Shown: positions 60,114 to 64,000 of the stretch, one piece after another
Layout of the letters: each line of letters opens with the position of its first letter
Position numbering within the stretch: the first letter of the stretch is position 1
NCBI GenBank assembly: GCA_900100325.1
Contig: LT629697.1
Coordinates: forward strand, 3,903,423 to 3,967,422
Direction: 5' to 3'
DNA from: Frankineae bacterium MT45
GTDB taxonomy: Bacteria > Actinomycetota > Actinomycetes > Mycobacteriales > Jatrophihabitantaceae
DNA: 64,000 nucleotides
Translations under genes and position numbers: made by a program
Notes under the pieces: model-generated
What the model was told of the DNA's origin: nothing
Database searches by the model: none
Seen by the model: the letters and a program-made list of their open reading frames with translations, nothing else

Positions 60114-60689
60114 TTAGAAGGTGGGCCAGTCTCGCCCGGAGCCGATCGGCGCCTCGCCGAGGAGTTCGGCCAGCCGGCGCAGCCGCTTCGTCGACGTGAC
60201 GCGCCAAGCCGGGCCACCCGAGCGAGCGGTCAGCGAGACGGCGGCCAGGCCGAGACGGGAGAGCTGGGCCCCGGAGACGGTGTGGATGACGTCATCGGGC
60301 TGGTCAGTGCCGAGCAGGTAGCCGACGTCATCGGCTCGTCCCGCCGTGACGGCCCAGAGGCGCAGCCCACCGACCTCGAGCCGGAACCCCGGCGGCGGGG
60401 CCTCATTCGCACCGACCGTCCAGCGGTCGGCTTCGGCCCGGAGGTCGCCGCTGAAGGCCGACCGAACGGCGAAGCCCTCCTCGGCCCGCACGATCGGATC
60501 GCTGCTCTCCCCGACCCCCCGTTCGTGGAAGGCCTGATGCAGCTCATCGGCCCGCCAGCGGTCAGCGACGACCACCGAGAGACGGGCCGCGTCACCGTGG
60601 CGAACCCAGTGCCCACCACCGATGAGCACGCCGTCGAAATCGGCGAGGGTCGGGGCGGCGGTGGCGGCACCGAACAGCGAAAACTGCAT
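60114..60689 (-). CDS. Conserved actinobacterial hypothetical protein
   Basis: 191 residues. Pattern FDGVLIGGGHWVRHGDAARLSVVVADRWRADELHQAFHERG, AVRSAFSGDLRAEADRWTVGA and AQLSRLGLAAVSLTARSGGPAWRVTSTKRLRRLAELLG. It resembles an unassigned family often found near hppA in actinobacteria. No membrane segment. Function unknown. Confidence 0.65.
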   Translation of the reverse strand: MQFSLFGAATAAPTLADFDGVLIGGGHWVRHGDAARLSVVVADRWRADELHQAFHERGVGESSDPIVRAEEGFAVRSAFSGDLRAEADRWTVGANEAPPPGFRLEVGGLRLWAVTAGRADDVGYLLGTDQPDDVIHTVSGAQLSRLGLAAVSLTARSGGPAWRVTSTKRLRRLAELLGEAPIGSGRDWPTF

Positions 60690-60785
60690 TGCAACAGCGT
60701 AGTGCGGGGCAGACGCCGCAGCCGCGAAACGGCGAGATTCTCACCGAGTCGCGGCTGCGTCGAGATCGACTGCCCGTCCGGACGG

Positions 60786-63242
60786 CTACGGGCGGGTGGC
60801 CGCCGGAGTGTCGTCGTCGGCACCGTGCGTCGGGGTGTGACCCGTCGGCCCGCCTGCGGTTGAGCCAGCGCTCGGTCCGGCGCTGGGCGTCGGTGTCGAG
60901 TCGGCCTGCGGCCCCATCGAGACGACCCGGCGCTTGGCCACCACGACGGCCGCCGCGATGATCGCCAGCGCCACGACGCCGATGAGGATGCGCAGCGGAA
61001 TCGAGGCGTGCGTCCCCACGGTCAGCTTCACGACGGCCGGGGCGACGAGGACCGCCACCAGGTTCATCACCTTGATCAGCGGGTTGATGGCCGGGCCGGC
61101 GGTGTCCTTGAACGGGTCACCGACCGTGTCACCGATGACGGTGGCCGCATGCGACTCGCTGCCCTTGCCGCCGAAGGCCCCGTCCTCCACCATCTTCTTC
61201 GCGTTGTCCCAGGCCCCACCGGAGTTGGCCAGGTAGATCGCCATCAGCACACCGGCCCCGATGGCGCCGGCCAGGTAACCGGCCAGCGGGCCGATGCCAA
61301 GCAGGAAGCCGACGCCGATCGGCGCCAGAATGGCCAGCACCCCGGGGGTCGCCAGCTCACGCAGCGAGTCCTTGGTGCAGATGTCGACGACCCGTCCGTA
61401 GTCCGGCTTCTCGGTGAAGTCCATGATTCCGGGCTTCGTGCGGAACTGCTCGCGAACCTCGTAGACGACCCGTCCGGCCGCCCGCTCGACGGCCCGGATC
61501 GCCAGGCCGCTGAAGAAGAAGACGACCGCGGCACCGATGATCACGCCGACCAGGTTGTTCGGCTGCGAGAGGTCCAGGTTGAAGGAGAGCGAGGTCAGCT
61601 TCCCGCCCGGCACCTGCACCACGGTGACGTTGTTCAGCAGCGTCACCGTGACGCCACGAGCCTGGTTCAGCGCGTCGGTGAAGGCCTTGTTGAAGGAGCC
61701 GAAGAGCGCCGTCGCCGCGAGGACGGCGGTGGCGATCGCGATGCCCTTGGTGATCGCCTTGGTGGTGTTGCCGACGGCGTCGAGGTCGGTGAGGACGCGG
61801 GCGCCCTTCTCGTCGATGTCACCGCTCATCTCCGCGATCCCCTGCGCGTTGTCGCTCACCGGGCCGAAGGTGTCCATGGCCACGATGACACCGGCCGTGG
61901 TGAGGAGCCCGCAGCCGGCGAGGGCGACGGCGTAGAGGGCGACGAAGGTGCTGCCGGCGCCGAGGAGGAACGCCCCGTAAACCGCGGCCCCGATGACGAT
62001 GGCCGAGTAGACGGCCGACTCCAGCCCGAGCGAGATGCCGGAGAGGATGACGGTCGCCGGGCCGGTGAGCGACGCCTTGGCGACGTCGGTGACCGGGCGC
62101 CGGATGGTGTCGGTGAAGTAGCCGGTGAGCTGCTGGATGACCACCGCCAGCACGATGCCGATGAGGACGGCGACGAAGGCGATGACCCGCGGGTTGCCGG
62201 TGCCAGGGTCGGAGCCGTTCAGCTCGGAGAAGGTGGCCGGCAGATAGGTGAAGGCGACGATCGCGACCAGGATCAGCGAGACGGCGGCGGTGATGAAGAA
62301 GCCACGGTTGATCGGCACCAGGCCGGTGCGGTCGGCCGCCCGCAGCTTGGTCGTCAGGATGCCGACGACGGAGCTGATGATCCCCACCGCTCCGATGAGC
62401 AGCGGGAGGAGCAGGCCCTTCGACCCGAAGGCCGACTGGCCGAGGATGAGGGCCGCGACGAGCGTGACCGCGTAGGACTCGAAGAGGTCAGCCGCCATGC
62501 CGGCGCAGTCACCGACGTTGTCGCCCACGTTGTCGGCGATGGTGGCCGCGTTGCGCGGGTCGTCCTCGGGGATGCCGGCCTCGACCTTGCCGACCAGGTC
62601 GGCACCGACGTCGGCCGCCTTTGTGAAGATGCCGCCGCCGACTCGCATGAACATGGCCAGCAGCGCGCCGCCGAAGCCGAAGCCTTCGAGCACCGTCGGG
62701 GCGTTGCTGTTGTAGATGAAGAGGACGACGCTGGCGCCGAGCAGGCCCAGGCCGACGGTGAGCATGCCGACGATGCCGCCGGTGCGGAACGCGACGTGGA
62801 AGCCACGCTCACGACCGCCGCCACGCGCCGCCGCCGCCACCCGCACGTTGGCCCGGGTGGCCAGCGTCATGCCGATGTAGCCCACGGCCGCCGAGAAGAC
62901 GGCGCCGACGATGAAGAAGAGGGCCCGTCCGAACTGCACGCTGAACCCACCATGGTTCACCGGCAGGACCAGCAGCACCACGAAGACGATCGTCGCGAAG
63001 ATGGCCAGGGTCCGGAACTGACGGTTCAGATACGCCGCCGCGCCCTCCTGCACCGCCTTGGCGATCTCCACCATCTTCGGCGTGCCGGTATCGGCCGCGA
63101 GCACCTCCCGTGACAGGAAGTAGGCGAAGGCGAGGGCCGCGAGGGCGATGACGCCGATCGCTATCACCCACACCTTGTCGCCACTCGATATCCCGGGATC
63201 CACCCGGACTACGGTCACGGTCGTCAGGTCTCGTATGGCCAT
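60786..63242 (-). CDS. hppA: Proton-pumping inorganic pyrophosphatase, potassium-independent type
   Basis: 818 residues, about 16 membrane segments. The pyrophosphate-binding motif DVGADLVGKVEAGIPEDDPRNAATIADNVGDNVGDCAG is intact (near residues 210-245), with a second acidic region DPFKDTAGPAINPLIKVMN near the C-terminus. In the cation site the sequence is GNTTKAITKG: the Lys after GNTT marks the potassium-independent class, where potassium-dependent enzymes have Ala. ATG 63242 follows AAGGAG. Hydrolyses PPi to energise the membrane. The C-terminal tail is Thr/Pro/Ala-rich and non-conserved. The long plus-strand frame here is a shadow. Confidence 0.96.
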   Translation of the reverse strand: MAIRDLTTVTVVRVDPGISSGDKVWVIAIGVIALAALAFAYFLSREVLAADTGTPKMVEIAKAVQEGAAAYLNRQFRTLAIFATIVFVVLLVLPVNHGGFSVQFGRALFFIVGAVFSAAVGYIGMTLATRANVRVAAAARGGGRERGFHVAFRTGGIVGMLTVGLGLLGASVVLFIYNSNAPTVLEGFGFGGALLAMFMRVGGGIFTKAADVGADLVGKVEAGIPEDDPRNAATIADNVGDNVGDCAGMAADLFESYAVTLVAALILGQSAFGSKGLLLPLLIGAVGIISSVVGILTTKLRAADRTGLVPINRGFFITAAVSLILVAIVAFTYLPATFSELNGSDPGTGNPRVIAFVAVLIGIVLAVVIQQLTGYFTDTIRRPVTDVAKASLTGPATVILSGISLGLESAVYSAIVIGAAVYGAFLLGAGSTFVALYAVALAGCGLLTTAGVIVAMDTFGPVSDNAQGIAEMSGDIDEKGARVLTDLDAVGNTTKAITKGIAIATAVLAATALFGSFNKAFTDALNQARGVTVTLLNNVTVVQVPGGKLTSLSFNLDLSQPNNLVGVIIGAAVVFFFSGLAIRAVERAAGRVVYEVREQFRTKPGIMDFTEKPDYGRVVDICTKDSLRELATPGVLAILAPIGVGFLLGIGPLAGYLAGAIGAGVLMAIYLANSGGAWDNAKKMVEDGAFGGKGSESHAATVIGDTVGDPFKDTAGPAINPLIKVMNLVAVLVAPAVVKLTVGTHASIPLRILIGVVALAIIAAAVVVAKRRVVSMGPQADSTPTPSAGPSAGSTAGGPTGHTPTHGADDDTPAATRP

Positions 63243-63470
63243 GCGGACTCCTTCGCGGGCACAGCGTTGTGCCGAATCGACGTCGCGCGCAGAAGCGGGT
63301 TTTGCTGGTCTTCGGTCCCCGTACGACTGTGCGCCTGGTGATTCGGCGGAGTTTAGCGGGAGGAATCGACGTTAAGTGGTCCAGGTCACCGAATTGTTGT
63401 TAACCGAGGTCACTATGTGGCACACATCACTACAAATTGGGACGAGAACGGGGCCGGAATCAGAGGGAGA

Positions 63471-63818
63471 TCAGGCGTCGGCGACGCTGGCCAGCGCGCC
63501 CTCGAGGCTGTCGGACATGGCGAAGACGCCCTCCAGCCCGGTGATCCGGAAGAGTTTGGTGACCCGCTCCTGGTTGGTGACGATCGGCATCGCCCGGGAC
63601 CGCTCGTTGGCCAGATTCAGCGCCGCCACCAACGCCCCGAGGCCGGTCGAGTCGATGAACCCGACGCCGGAGAGGTCGACCACCACCGGCTGCTCACCCG
63701 TCTCCAGCAGCTCGGTCAATCTCTCGCGCAGCGCCGGGGCCGAGTAGAAGTCCACGTCGCCGCGAACGTCGAGGACGGACGCAACCTCGGATACTGCGGT
63801 GTTCAGCGAGATCTCCAC
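63471..63818 (-). CDS. STAS-domain anti-sigma-factor antagonist
   Basis: About 115 residues from GTG 63818. STAS core: VASVLDVRGDVDFYSAPALRERLTELL, then VVVDLSGVGFIDSTGLGALVAAL with the phosphorylatable Ser (near residue 59) in FIDSTGLG, and a helix pair. Family members bind an anti-sigma kinase to release a sigma factor. No kinase or sigma gene is in the window. The frame open to 63956 is antisense to the helicase start. Confidence 0.9.
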   Translation of the reverse strand: MEISLNTAVSEVASVLDVRGDVDFYSAPALRERLTELLETGEQPVVVDLSGVGFIDSTGLGALVAALNLANERSRAMPIVTNQERVTKLFRITGLEGVFAMSDSLEGALASVADA

Positions 63819-63884
63819 GGACCAATCGTGCCACAGCCACGGCGATCCGATCGGAATGTCACTGGCCGCGGTTAGCGTGGCAGG

Positions 63885-64000
63885 GTGCCTGGGTTGACCG
63901 CGTCGGAGCTCCTGGCCCGTCTGAGCGTCCCGGCCCGCGCGCAGTCGCTGACCCATGTCGAGACGATCCCGGCTCAGGCTGCGCAGACGACGGCCTGGCC
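63885..64000 (+). CDS. DEAD/DEAH-box helicase, N-terminal end only
   Basis: Frame from GTG 63885 runs off the window. It reads MPGLTASELLARLSVPARAQSLTHVETIP, matching the N-terminus of actinobacterial DEAD/DEAH helicases found divergent to this STAS gene. TAGCGT about ten bases ahead may be the -10 of a leaderless transcript. Confidence 0.7.
   Translation, partial: MPGLTASELLARLSVPARAQSLTHVETIPAQAAQTTAW

Noticed and set aside
61008-63113. 701-residue plus-strand open frame
   Set aside because: Antisense to hppA. Composition dominated by Asp/Gly/Arg/His and no motif.

Overview
The window is high-GC DNA with C/G-ending codons, tightly overlapping ATGA/GTGA gene junctions and frequent GTG starts. 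Gene order and families point to an actinobacterium. Examples are the MFS-thymidylate kinase fusion next to holB, topA with a Lys/Ala tail, a STAS protein divergent from a DEAD/DEAH helicase near hppA, and an acVLRF1-type release factor homologue. It looks most like Frankineae-type soil actinobacteria such as Jatrophihabitans, but the genus is inference. No rRNA, CRISPR array or intact transposon is visible. One intact tRNA gene is present, tRNA-Thr(CGU).

Layout. 0-11 kb: large-subunit catalase, a NodS-like methyltransferase with a GT2 glycosyltransferase, the acVLRF1 gene, an ABC-2 exporter coupled to a NarL-type two-component system, and small genes. 11-19 kb: a six-gene minus-strand operon (amidohydrolase, two permeases, two ATPases, lipoprotein) for uptake and probably hydrolysis of a peptide- or amide-like substrate, followed by a TetR gene. 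19-30 kb: a membrane protein, a diguanylate cyclase, an ankyrin protein, an SRPBCC protein, a secreted DUF1996 protein, a DUF4190 protein, an SDR with divergent TetR, and a secreted GH79-like hydrolase paired with a secreted SGNH hydrolase. 30-36.8 kb: an island of small poorly known membrane proteins (PH-like, Pro-Trp repeat), then an NmrA-like gene co-transcribed with TetR.

36.8-47 kb is the most unusual part. The 3' half of the tRNA-Thr gene occurs three more times, all in the same orientation, at about 36.9, 38.9 and 42.9 kb, ahead of the intact gene at 46.9 kb. Flanking arm sequences and TGACAYTC repeats are also shared. This is the expected trace of serial tRNA-targeted integration, yet no integrase gene remains. 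The att-bounded segments carry (i) a VOC protein and TenA, (ii) a predicted conflict module, an EACC1-like protein translationally coupled to a caspase-like protease with an EF-hand-like loop and a DUF4190 membrane anchor, and (iii) an XRE-cupin/B3-B4 pair divergent from an FMN-binding (PaiB-like) and ABM-like gene pair, plus broken transposase and M48 peptidase fragments.

47-64 kb is a conserved core segment: PSP1, holB, MFS-tmk, MarR with divergent tam, topA, TetR with divergent DHA2 efflux pump, hppA, STAS, and the start of a DEAD/DEAH helicase. Several divergent regulator-target pairs here and elsewhere carry clear inverted repeats between the genes (26.8, 36.8, 53.5 and 58.3 kb), which suggest local autoregulation.
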